Part shown: positions 22,043-33,905 of the stretch, one piece after another
Position numbering within the stretch: position 1 is the stretch's first letter
Layout of the letters: each line of letters begins with the position of its first letter
Assembly (NCBI GenBank): GCA_963920765.1
Contig: OY987242.1
Span: 11,186,789-11,250,788 of the forward strand
Direction: 5' to 3'
Length of the DNA stretch: 64,000 nt
Origin: Ulota crispa
Taxonomy: Eukaryota > Streptophyta > Bryopsida > Orthotrichales > Orthotrichaceae
The notes under the pieces: model-generated
What the model saw: the letters and a program-made list of their open reading frames with translations, nothing else
Told to the model about the DNA's origin: nothing
Database searches by the model: none
Made by a program: the position numbers and the translations under genes

Positions 22043-22353
22043 GGGAAAATTTCATGGATACCTCTGAAGTTTGCAATCATTTCACAAACATCCTTGCTTT
22101 TTCATGAATTTCATAGATACCCTTGGACCGAATTTTCAAGTGATTTTTTTTGTTGTGCATGCCACTTTCCTTGTTCCTTGTGCACTTGCGTAATAAGAAA
22201 GAAGTAATGTGTGCACAAAGGAAGAAGAGAAGTGACATGCACAACAAAAAAACACTTGAGAATTTTGGCCCAAGGGTATTTGTGATAATTCTGAAAAATC
22301 ACAGGTATCTATGAAATTATTGCAAACTTCAAGGGTATCCATGAAATTTTCTC
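22043..22353. mobile_element. Hairpin (foldback) MITE, copy 2
   Basis: The left arm (TTTCATGGATACCTCTGAAG) and right arm (CTTCAAGGGTATCCATGAAA) are almost perfect complements. Pairing continues to the centre (TTGTTGTGCATGCCACTT against AAGTGACATGCACAACAA). Transcription would give a hairpin of about 140 bp of stem. Confidence 0.85.
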
Positions 22354-22534
22354 TATTTTTTATATAAAATTTTGGTGAATTAGTGAAGTTGTGACCAAAA
22401 ATGTTCAAATCAACAAAAAAATGTTGATATTTTGTTGTTTTGGTCATGTTTTTAGTAGAATTTAAAATCTACTAATTTTAAATCACTCCAAATTTTGAAC
22501 AGTGAAGAAAAAAATAGTCAATGTACAATGGAAA

Positions 22535-22795
22535 TTTTGAAAGATTTTGAAAGATTTTGAAGGTTTCTTATATTTTCTAAATTTTAAAATATTTAGATGA
22601 AGTCCAAAGAGATTTTTAAAAGATTTCAAAAACAACCCAAAATTATTTAAAAACTTTCTTTTATATAAATTATTTTGAAGTATTTTCAATGAAATTTGAA
22701 AAGATTCTAAATTTTTTTTGAAGATTCCAAAAATATTTCAAAAAATTCTAAAAGATTCCAAAAGATTCCAAAAAAGATTTTAAAAGTTTCTAAAA
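22535..22795. repeat. Degenerate tandem repeat of AAAGATTTTG type
   Basis: Imperfect 10-12 bp units (GAAAGATTTT, AAAAGATTCC) recur at 22537-22562 and 22685-22790, with AT-rich filler between them. Simple low-complexity DNA. Confidence 0.7.
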
Positions 22796-25282
22796 TTTAT
22801 GTTAATTTAGTCAATAGTGTTTAAAACAACAAAACATAGGTGGTTTTATTATAATCTTGTTAAATTAGTCAAATAGTGTGTGCAAGTGCCCAAAACAACA
22901 AGAAATTATTGCTTTTTTGTTGTTTTGGATAGAGTTTTCTACTAGTGACTAATTATATAACAACATAAACTTATCTTTAAGCATTAATTGAGAATGAACA
23001 AGCTCCTCACTTATAACACCTTGACAAAGTTTAATTTCAATTTCTTAACACATGCTTTTGGCTATCTTATATTTTGCATATAAGTACCTCACATGCAAAG
23101 AACCTTTTTTCCAAGCTATAATCTTAGCGGTTATAAATGCGTCAATCAAAAAAAGATGTTGATACAAGGAAACATATCAAACCCTTGATTTTTTTTGTTG
23201 TTATTGCCACAAAGAAGGAGACATGTATATTCTTGTTGCCTATGGTGTTAAAACACAATCTCTAGGAGGCAAAAATTGCAAAGTAGGTGTACTTTTGCAT
23301 TCAATTTTAAGCATAGAAATTCAAATCTTGACTAATTTTTTGGTGTAATTGTCCTACATAAATTGTATACAACATTTACAATTGGAGACTTTAATTTTAA
23401 TTTTCTAAAAATGCAGACAATAAGTATTTATATTTTTGAGATCTTTCCCAAAAAAATTTATTCACAACTTTAGGAAGAACTTTATCCCTTGCCAAGATAT
23501 TTTAAGCCTATTAATATTTTGTTCATTTCAAATATCCTGCACAAATTTAAAATTTAGTTTCAAGAAGTTAATGATATTCTTTGGAGTACTTTCATTTGGT
23601 AAGAAATTAGAAGATTTTTTCAATAAAGCATCTAAGCTAAATTTTCAAATCATTCTATGATTCTAAAAACCAATGAATCATGATTACTATTATGAAACTT
23701 CAAACTGCAAAATTATAGTTATTTAAAAAGTTACTATTATCTTTATTTTGCAGTACAAATTATAGTTCAATTTTTTGAAGTGATATGTGCTAATTGAAAA
23801 AAATATCATTTCAAATTACAAACTAACTTCAATTCAATGAAATGACAATAAAGTTAAACAAACTTCACTGAAAAGGTAGATGAATAAAAGGCCAACATTC
23901 TTTATGTTGAAAAGATAAGTAGTGTCAATTTTAGAAATTCCTAATTGAGAATGTAATTGAGAATGTGTAAGCATATTGGATCAAGTTCAACCGTTTAAAA
24001 GGTTTTGAGTGTTTATGATGTGGAACTGATAAGAGAGGAGTATGTGATGAAACTGAGGTGTTGGCTAAATTTGAGGAATATTCTTCACAATGTACATATG
24101 AGATTTTAAATGCATCTATGATTATTAGCCACACTTAAAATTTCAGTACTAGCTTTGTGCCTGAGAGGTGACTATGACATGTTTTATTTTTAACATGTTA
24201 AATGTTGGGCAGCTATACTTGAAATGAAAATTGGTTCGAATGAAATTGGCGAAGTGGCTTGAGCTTGTTAGAATTCTTTATATTGAACAAGTCAATTGCT
24301 CCAATTTTTTCAAAGTCTCTGTAACTATAGAACGCATTGTAAGAAAATGTAATGTTCATGGAGGTTTGCAAATATTAATTACAAAGACAAAATTTTAAAA
24401 TTTCATATCTTCTTTACAAAAGCTTGTAATGTGTCATAAACATATTATGAAAGGATTGAGCTTTTGCATATGCTATAAGCAAATTTTCATTTTATTTTTT
24501 GAAGCTCAAATTTAATGGATAATTTCATCTCCATTTTTTTCAGTCAAATGAACTTAGCACTTGAAGAATTAGGCCCATATCTACCTCTCTTTTTTACTTC
24601 ATTTTGATGTAACTAGAGCTTCTTGGGGTTAGGAATTTGCCTAGCTTTCACAAGATTGTCATTCTATAATCTATATAAACATAAACATAAGAATGATGAA
24701 TAAACGTATCTCCAAATTGCTTTTTACTTTTGATGAGTTTCCATGCAAGAAAGTTTACATGTGCATATATACAATATTGTTAGCTAAATAGAAAGTTGAT
24801 ATTTTTGCCATTTGAAGAACTTTTCCATAATTTGTCAATAATTAATATGAGCATTTAAAAAATCATAACTTTGTATTCATGACAAAATGATTTCTATGTA
24901 TTCTTAAGTGTTTCCTAAATTCAATAGAGAAATTTTCATCACCTCAAAATGATGCAAAATTAAATCAGTAAAATCAATCTGCAAAGGAGTAGAGTTATTT
25001 TAGAAATTTTGCCTTTTGCCTTAACAAAATTGTGCCAATTAGTATTAGAAATGATAAAAAAATTAGTGATGTTTAAAAAAAAACTTTGGCAAACAAATCA
25101 ATAGATGTTATTAATTTCAAAAATTCAAATCTCCACACTTTTGTTTGTCAAAATTGGAGAAACGTTTACAATAGTACTTTTACAATATTTTGGAGAATTA
25201 CTAAAGCAATATCTAAAATTGCTAAAGCAACACCTTTGTAAGCACACAATAAAATTCTCAATCCAAGTGGTCCATCATTCCT
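22796..25282. other. AT-rich intergenic DNA, no gene seen
   Basis: About 2.5 kb with only chance frames of up to 74 codons. I recognise no repeat pair or RNA gene. Confidence 0.5.
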
Positions 25283-25526
25283 TTAACCTTTAACGACCAA
25301 GTAACCATAGTACATAGTATGTACATTGTTGTATAATTGGCATTTGCTACCAAAAAAAAGTTTTAAATTGGGATCTTGACTACCTCACTAGAACAACATT
25401 GATCTATATTCTAATTTCTTTGTTGATCTCAAATGTAATAAAGACATGGATGCACTCCAATTACAAAAAGAATACATTGTTGTATTGTTCTGCTTACTAT
25501 GGGTTGCTTGGTCTTTTGGGGGTTAA
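25283..25526. mobile_element. TTAA-flanked MITE, family B (244 bp)
   Basis: Left end TTAA-CCTTTAACGACCAAG, right end CTTGGTCTTTTGGGGG-TTAA. The interior is shared with 9078-9312 and 19879-20090 (ATTTGCTACC, CATTGATCTATATTC). Confidence 0.82.
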
Positions 25527-25867
25527 TCATGACAATATCACCTCCTTGAAATAAGGAAGAACAAATAACTTTTTCATTGAGCCTTTATTGCATCATTGCA
25601 ATTTTTTGATGTATTCTTATATTGTGGAATTCAAAAGCCCTAAATTTTCAATTTCAAATTCAAGCACCTCCAATTTTTTGGATGTAGCTTTAGAATGATA
25701 AAGGTGAATCAAATCTTTTAGCCCAAATCATAAAAACCATCATTGAATTTTCACATTTCATGCTCAAATCACACCTTGGGGTGTCGCTTTAGTAGTTTTG
25801 GGTGTTGCCTTTAGTAATTCCCTATCCTCTAATGCCTCATACTTAACAACTCTCAAGCTTTATAATT

Positions 25868-27465
25868 TGAAATTTCAAACTAGGAATTGATATTTGTACC
25901 ACACCCTTTTTACTATTCTACTACATCTACTATGTATGGCCAATATTTGTGACCCTAAAGGACCATGGCCTTTATTTTGTCAAAAAACACTCAAAATTGC
26001 CACTTCTATGGCAAAAGGTAAAAAAGTTTGAAGATTGGTTTTTTTGCATATCTAACCGTAGGATCTTGTACTAGACTTGTATAGGAATGTGCCAATCAAA
26101 ATTTAAAAACTTTGACTGCATAGATTGCAAGATATTTGCGTTTAAAGTGTAAAAAACAAGCTTTTTTGCACCTTGCATGACTAGATTATTTGACTTTGAA
26201 CCTTTTTGACTTAAAATTTTTGCACCATAGAGTTTTGAGGTTTATTTTTTTTGTAGTGGGGAATTGAGTTGAGAATCTTTGGAAAAATTCCAAAACAAAA
26301 AATACTTAATTTTCATTCTTAAAAAAAACATTAAATAGACAAAGGTTTGAGATTGACCAAAATCTTACATTGTTAATAACCTTGTAATGGAATCAAATCA
26401 CAATAATCCCAATGGTGAGATTGTTCTAGCAAGCAATCTTCACCCTTTCCAATAGTAATTTTTGCAAAAATGTTAAATTTACATTCAAAAAATGAAGTTT
26501 ATAAGTTATTTTTTTAGAGCAAAGCCACACCTACCCGCAAACAAAAACTCCTTATAACTTTCATCTCATCTATCAAAATTGAATGATTCAAAGCTCCCCA
26601 CGTCTATATAAGTCTAAAGAACCTACATCAGATTTTTGTTTGAAAAAAATGAAATTTTTAAAGAAGTTTTTGGCTGCCTAGGGAGCAACATTTTCTAGAT
26701 TTTCATGCATAACTTCTTCAATAAATGTCGGAATGAAGAAAAAATTACATTCCCACGTAGATCTTTGAATTCCTCACCTTCTATAAAAGTTTCCAAAAAT
26801 CACACAAAGTAGTTTAGCCATAGGTACATGCCCAAAATCCCATTTGTCCCCTAAAGGGACACTGGTCCTTTAGGGGTTATAATAGGTGTGAACCACAAGT
26901 AGAACATCACTAATTTGACAATATAGATTGACATAGAATTTGCAATTTCAGCTTTAGATCCCGCTTATAGTATTGATGCAATGATCTAAATTTAACTAAT
27001 TGTAATTTAGATTTTTATATTATTAATAGTTTGTTGCTCCATTTAGCAAAGCTTAATGAACAATGGTGATTCCATCTAGCGTAGGTTAAGATTTGCATTA
27101 AAATGTCCCATTTAGTGTAGGTTAAGGTCTAAGTAAATTCCATTTATAACTTTTTCACTTTTACTTTTGTCCAAATTTTACTTTGTTAAACTTGTCCTCT
27201 ACTCTGTTTTTAAGTGAACATCAAATAAAAAAGGATTCATCAAACCAACACACACCATTTTTATATTTAATGATATAGACTAAGAGTAAGATTTGGAGTT
27301 GAAAAATAGAGTTGAAGTTGCAACTTCTTTGTCAAGTTATATCTACCTATGGTCCACTCTCCACACCTACTATAATATCATAAATATTGGGCATACATAT
27401 ATAAAATAAGTGGGGTAGAATAGTAAAAAGTGTGTGGTATAGATATCAAATCCCTTTCAAATTTC
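25868..27465. mobile_element. Large inverted-repeat element interrupted by a family A MITE
   Basis: Left arm 25868-25948 and right arm about 27372-27465 are inverted copies (ACCACACCCTTTTTACTATT against AATAGTAAAAAGTGTGTGGT). A 932-bp family A element lies directly after the left arm. Without it the element would be about 670 bp. It has no coding frame, and its outer ends are not sharply defined. Confidence 0.55.
25949..26880. mobile_element. TTAA-class MITE, family A, inside another element
   Basis: Its ends are CCCTAAAGGACCA and TGGTCCTTTAGGGG. The flanks are GTGA and TTAT, decayed from the expected TTAA. The interior matches 9334-10274. An internal TTTGTCCCCTAAAGGGAC palindrome-like stretch precedes the right end. 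Confidence 0.8.
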
Positions 27466-27639
27466 ACCACTATATTGAAACAGCTGAAATAGCTGCAAGG
27501 AACTTTGAAGTTTTCCAAGGAATATTCAAAAGAACTTTCTAGCTGCTGCTTGCATTGACACGTCATCACTCACCAGGAATGTTGGAACAGCTCCCTTCAA
27601 ATACTTCCCTCGATAAGCTAAATAGTTTTCATGGAAAAC

Positions 27640-28050
27640 GTTTTAGAGTTTGTGATTTATATACAGCATTTATTTACAGCATTGGCATGAACGGAAGAAC
27701 GTCGAGGGCGAGTCGGAGCGGGGACTCGCTTCGAGAGAGTTCCAGAATGTCGTAGTTCGAAGGGACGAGATGATTGAGTGTGAGCATCGTTGCTCACGGT
27801 TTAGGGTTTGGAGCTTTCACTAATCTCAATCTAGGCGCGGGGGATTTGTACCGCCGGTGAGGACGCGTTGACTGAGACGACGACGACGCAGCAATCTTCG
27901 CCGTCGCCGTGGCCATGGCGGGTCCACCTTTTTTTGGTGCCATGGTGGGATTAAAGTGACGGCATTAGTAATTCGGGTTTGCAGCAGACGGGAAGGGAGG
28001 GGAGGACGAGTTGAGAGATCGTTGCGGAGCTAGTTTAGTTTGTTAGAGAG
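27640..28050 (+). promoter_or_regulatory. Promoter and leader of the histone deacetylase gene
   Basis: The sequence turns GC-rich at about 27690. A telo-box-like GGTTTAGGGTTTGG lies near 27799 and a CG-rich leader runs up to the ATG. No clear TATA box is seen. A small upstream frame at 27555-27755 is probably chance. Confidence 0.5.
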
Positions 28051-31000
28051 ATGGAGCTGGGCGGGAATTCGCTCGTTGCGGGGCCGGAGGCGCGCAAGCG
28101 GCGAGTATCGTATTTTTATGATCCCGATGTCGGGAATTACTACTACGGGCAGGGGCATCCCATGAAGCCGCAGCGGATTCGGATGGCGCACTCGCTGCTG
28201 GCGCAGTACGACATTCTTTCTCGGGTGGACGTGGTGCGGCCGCAACCGGCGAGAGATCGCGATCTTTGCCAGTTCCACGCCGACGACTACGTAACGTTCC
28301 TGAAGGAGGTGACGCCGGAGACGCAGTTCGAGTACCACTCGCGGCAGCTCAAGCGCTTCAATGTGGGCGAGGATTGCCCTGTCTTCGACGGGCTGTACAA
28401 TTTCTGCCAGACCTCCGCCGGCGGCTCCGTCGGCGGTGCTATGAAGCTCAATCAGGGCCTTAGCGACATTGCCATCAACTGGGCGGGCGGCTTGCATCAT
28501 GCCAAGAAGTGCGAGGCGTCTGGATTTTGCTACGTTAACGACATCGTGCTCGCTATTCTGGAGCTTCTTATTCATCACAAGGTACCCCCTTTTTTATGAA
28601 TGAGTTTTAGGCGAGTGTCTTTAATAATCTATGAAAAATCACTGCCGCAATAGCAATTGTTCAGTTGGTGTCCGTTGTCTTTTGAGCTTGTATTGCTCGC
28701 CTTTTAAGGTGCTTACAGCATTTTCTTTTCTTTGGAAAGCAAGAGAAGTAACTCACTAGAAGTTTTTGTTTCCGTCCGTAGCTTACATCCTCATTTGTAT
28801 TCTTAGGTTATGTTAATACTTCTATTGCTGATGTTTCTGATGGCTTCAGACGCTTATCATATTCTCTTCGAGTTGGAAAATTAAAGAATATACTCATTAG
28901 AAATTATAGTTTACATCCTCAGTTTGTATCTTCGGCTTATGTCGGCAGTTTATATTCTTAGCTTATGTTCTGTTCCTGACCTTCTTTATATCATATTACG
29001 TGACGTCTGGATCTTCTTCTTTTTCAAGAGTAGGAGAAGAACCTCAGTAGAAATTCTTGTGTCACTCCTGTTGTTCTTTAGTTCAAAACCTAATTTTTCC
29101 ACGTTAGTTGCGTTTTGCAAAGTTGGGGAAGTATTCGAAGTGAGATAGTTCCAAACAATCTTTTGTGCTTTATTGAGAAGAAAACATTGATCTGAAGTCG
29201 ACCTGTGGCATGCAGCGAGTACTGTACATTGACATTGACATACACCATGGGGATGGTGTGGAGGAAGCATTTTGGACGACTGATCGAGTGATGACAGCCT
29301 CTTTCCACAAGTTTGGTGACTACTTTCCTGGGACAGGGGATGCTCGCGACATCGGTTATGGGAAGGGGAAGTATTATTCATTGAATGTGCCCTTGGATGC
29401 CGGGATTGACGATGAGAGCTATCAGTCGCTCTTCAAGCCCATCATGGCTAAAGTGATGGAGATTTACCAACCAGAAGCCGTGGTTCTGCAGTGTGGGGCT
29501 GATTCTTTGTCTGGGGATCGCCTTGGCTGTTTCAATTTGTCCGTGAAAGGCCATGCCGAGTGTGTTCGGTACATGCGGTCTTTCAACGTGCCGTTGCTGC
29601 TTGTGGGTGGTGGCGGATACACGATTCGCAATGTGGCTCGCTGTTGGTGCTATGAGGTTAGACTCCTCTTACCTTCATCATTGAGTGACAGACGCTCGTA
29701 ATTTGTTTGTTTGCAAAATCTGTGACCTTATAGTTTGCAAGCTCTGGAACCAAATATCAGAATAGTGACCTGGTTGTGACTGTGAAGCCATTGTATTGCT
29801 ACAGTATTCAAGGTAGTCTTAAACTGTGCAATAGGTTGCTTTAGGTATTTGTTAATGTGCTAACGTTCCTAAAGGACACTAGCTTTGTCCTGAAAGCATG
29901 TAACGATTTTCCAAATAGCGTAAGCTTTCAAATCTAACAAATTTTCCTTATTTTAATTATTATGTCAAGCGTTGCATTACAGACGGCTGTGGCAGCAGGA
30001 GAAGAACTTGATGACAAGTTGCCCTTCCACGAATATTATGAATACTTTGGCCCTGATTATAATCTACACGTTGCACCCAGTAATATGGAAAATCGGAACT
30101 CACAAAGGGATCTTGATAATTTGAGGTTGGCTTTCCAACCTTGCTACTCAGTGTACTGAGAATTGATCGCTTATGGTTGTTGGAAGTGGTGCAATCACAA
30201 ACATTGTTACTGCTGTTTTTTTCCTGTCAAGTTTGAAGTTTGTTCCAAATCTAATTAGGGGTTCGTGTGCAGGACAAAAGTGTTGGAGAATTTGTCAAAA
30301 CTGCAGCATGTTCCAAGTGTGCAATTTTCAGAAAGGCCACCGGATAATGAACTTCATGAAAATGTATGTGTTTTGCTATTTGATCGATTCGGTTCTTTGT
30401 GTTTAATGGGCTTTGTTGGAACATCCAGAACTTTTGTAGACCTTCTTACCTTTGAATGAATTCACTCTCAAGCTGTTCTTGAATATAGGAGGAGGAAGAA
30501 TTAGATGTTCGTGAAAAGAGTCGCACATGGGATGGTGAATTGTCTGATTCTGACTCGGAGGAGCACGACATACCTCATCGCCACCAGGGAGTAATTGCTA
30601 GTGAAGCGGCATTTGCAAGGTCAGCACCTCTGCATCCAATTGCCATGTTTTATTTTCTTCTTTAGACCTGTCTAGTTGATTACAAGTGGTAGGAGGATCA
30701 ACTTGTAACAGTGTTTTTCTACTGGTAATACAATCTGTAAGAGGACCACTCAAAGTCTTTTATTGGAGGGAGTGCTACAGAGTGGTTCATTCAAGAGGTT
30801 GTGTTGTCAGTAGGATAAACACTGCTGTGTAACATTGTTTCCAAAATTATCAAGGAGAAGAGAGATGAAACTACAATCTTTATTGATGTAGTTTTTTCTT
30901 CTCAAGCTTCTTACTTTTACGAAGATTTCTGTTTGAAGTGGATGTTGTCATCTTTTCTGATGAGACACCTTTGATATTCTAAAATACAAGATGTGAAGGT

Positions 31001-31647
31001 CTGCTTTTGTGATTTCCCATGCATGAAAGTGATGATTTGATATTCTCTGTATGCAGGAGACCCCGACCACTGGGTCCAGTTAGGGAAAACTTTGAGATAG
31101 AGGCTGGTGAAGCAATGTCTTCGGTCAGTAACATCCTCATCTTCTTAGATCTGACATGAGCATTCACAAATTGATTTCCATATCTTGTGACCCTTTCACT
31201 TTTTCATATCCTTGATGTTCCTTTAATCTATTATGTTCACGTTTCTCCATACAGGATGATGAGATTGATATGGATGACGAGGCCGGAAAGGGTATCGAGA
31301 CAGAAGATGCTGCTGAGGAGGTAATGATGTCATGCTTTGCTTGGCGGCAGTTGGATCATAAGAAAAATTCTAATAGAACTTTTAAATTGGAAAAATCTGT
31401 CATATTACCCTTGTACTTTTTTTAGGGCATGTAGTCACAAACTTCTACACCAATTTCGATAAGTTGGTGTGCATATTAGAGTTATAGTTTGATTTTCTTT
31501 GAAGTTGTATTTGTGTTGTTTCTGTGGAAGGTAATAAGCCATGCAATTTTCCAGGTACAACAAGCAGAAATGGATGTGGATGCATCAGAGTTTCATGGAA
31601 CTGAAATCATGTCAAGAGCATCTAGCTACGAAAATGGAGATAGTTGA
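28051..31647 (+). CDS. HDA19-like: Class I (RPD3-type) histone deacetylase, HDA19-like
   Basis: Eight exons: 28051-28581, 29216-29656, 29983-30125, 30273-30363, 30489-30619, 31057-31123, 31255-31320 and 31555-31647. All introns are GT-AG in this model and the total is 520 aa. The enzyme removes acetyl groups from histone lysines in nuclear corepressor complexes. Seen: [20 protein letters not shown] near the N-terminus, GLHH catalytic histidines at 149-150, DIDIHHGDG with zinc ligands Asp185 and His187, CGADSLSGD with zinc ligand Asp273, and [14 protein letters not shown] with Tyr312. The core ends with [21 protein letters not shown] and NLSKLQH, closest by eye to Arabidopsis HDA19 (501 aa). 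The acidic, Ser-rich C-terminal tail (exons 5-8) is variable in this family. All active-site residues are present, so it should be active. A telo-box lies upstream. Very sure of the family, less of the tail exon borders. Confidence 0.96.
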
Positions 31648-33793
31648 AGCATCTCAACTATTTAAAGCACACAATGCCACCAGCAACCACAGCAAACCAT
31701 GTTACAAGGGAGTAGCCTTTCAACAGCTACGACTACACAAGTGTTGCACCTCTAACTGTTCTCTCAAATTGGCAGGAGAGAACTTGATCTCCCAGAAGCA
31801 GGCAGAGTTCCAGAGTCAAAGCTCAATGTACAGGTTGATCCTGCACTTATATTTCCAGGAAATCCTGCCCTATTGCCCACTATAATCCTAGTTGGCCCTT
31901 GATTTTCAGGAGTTTTTGACAAGTTGTTTATTTCAAACTGAATAGGTTCCAGGTGGAGACTATCTATGAGACCTGTTGGACATTGTACCTGTAATGATCT
32001 TGCAGGATATTTTGATCTCTCAAACCGCCCAACTGTTTTAAAAGGGGTACTTCAGACACCCATGAGATTTTGTAAATTCACATTTTTTGTGGAGTTGTAA
32101 GCATTAGCTTGGCGTGATTTATGCTTGGGGTTTAGGCATCCCTCTTCTGTATACTGTAACGTGGTGTTGTTTCTCTTGTCATGTTTTGACTTGAGGCCAA
32201 TTTTTAGATTGCCGTGAGTCATGAGTTCATTTTTGTGGAAGGAATTTACGTATATATATGATTATGAATGCTCATCAATATTCTTGTTTCAAGATTCATG
32301 TGTACATTCAGTAGATTTCACAAGCACCTGTCATTTAAATATTAACTCTATTGGATTAATTAATGTTAGAAGCTTAATGCTGTACTTATGTAGTAGGGTT
32401 TCCATTATTTGAATGGATTTTTAATTTTAATTTGAGGATAAAGTTTGGCGCAAAAGATAGAAGAAATCTATTTGTTAGTACGGAAGTAATTATTATTTTA
32501 TATATGTTTGGGATATGTGATTCATGAATCAATAACTTATAAGGCCTTAAATATTATGTGTACTCATTACTCAATATTAAAGGAATGTTGGTTTTGGAGA
32601 TGCTCATTTGTATATAGTCTACGTAACTTAGAGGGAACATTTTTAGTGGACCTTCTGCTTTAAATTACCTTTTGTCCATTATGATTTGTTTGTAAATTAT
32701 ATGAATTTGATTGATAGTTTGTCCTTTATCTGTGTGGTTCATTTTTGGTTTACTACAAAACAAATTGCATTTTGCTTGCCTTAAATTGTTGATTTAATGT
32801 TACATCATTCTAAATGCAGCAAAAATGTATTTTGTAGCACATATGTAATTGTTGGATGACAAAGATGTAGCAAATGAAAACTTATGGTAATTTTCATTTT
32901 TTGGAAAACAATAGAATACACATTGTCAATTGAAAATGCTCAATTTTCTTTGATTGGTTTATAGTTTTCTAACACAAAAAACAACCAATTTTTTTTGCCA
33001 TAATGAAGTGTAGAGATGTGGTCATTTCTAAGTCATGATACTATCAAAGATTTCTCATAATTGGAATGTCTCTTGATAATTACCAATTACAAGGTTGATA
33101 TTATATGTCTATTTGTAGTAATAATCCATTTATAATCCTGTAGCCAAATCCTCAATTCAATTTAGATCAAGATTTGAGTTGCCTTGTGGTTAGGTATTTG
33201 TTATTGGTTTATCAACTTGTTACAAGTACAAGTCTTCCTATGTAAAACCTAAATACATTATGAGCATAATTTTTTATTTTTAGTGATAAAGTATTTCCTC
33301 TAATATTGCTCTAGCCACTCTCTTGGCACATGTCAAACATGACATCATTTTGATAATTGTCTTCATTTAGTGTCAAAACAATTGTTGTTAATGTATGGTT
33401 TAGCACAACATAGTATCTAAGGAGATAACTCCTATTCATCCTAATGAATTTTGAATTTGCAATGGTTTCTGTTGATAAGTTGTTTACCACATGGACCACA
33501 ACTTGACATAGAGCTATGAGCAATAAATGGAAACCCTTGATCCTATTGACTTCAAACAAAATTTGGCAAACAATGGAAAGAGCTTGGCAACAGCTAGAAA
33601 AATAGTTGACAACAAAAAATATATGATTTTTTTTTTTGTTTAATTTCATTATTATTACCAATACTCTTTTGTAAACAACAAACAAAACTAAGCAAGTGTT
33701 TACAATTTTACCCTCCTAAGTTAAAAATTCAAACCATTGATTTCACAAAATGTCCACAAAAAGTTGTAAGTGACAAATGGATAGTGTCTAGAG
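31648..33793. other. 3' region of HDAC gene, then AT-rich DNA
   Basis: The first 500 bp or so are probably 3' untranslated sequence of the deacetylase gene; the poly-A site is not resolved. The rest is AT-rich with only chance frames. The 124-codon minus frame at 33311-33685 matches nothing known. Confidence 0.4.
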
Positions 33794-33905
33794 TTTTTTT
33801 TCCTAGCAAAATTTTGCCAACTTTGACAAGTTTTGGCAAATGTAATTACTTCCCTTCAAAAAAAATTCAATGCATGGAGGACAACAGTCACTTAGAAAAA
33901 ATGCT
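33794..33905. repeat. Dispersed repeat, copy 2
   Basis: Matches 8742-8866: AGCAAAATTTTGCCAACTTT and GGAGGACAACAGTCACTTAG are shared. The ends are not defined. Confidence 0.62.

Noticed and set aside
28030-28578. 182-codon minus-strand frame opposite HDAC exon 1
   Set aside because: Antisense shadow in a GC-rich exon; the plus strand encodes the deacetylase.
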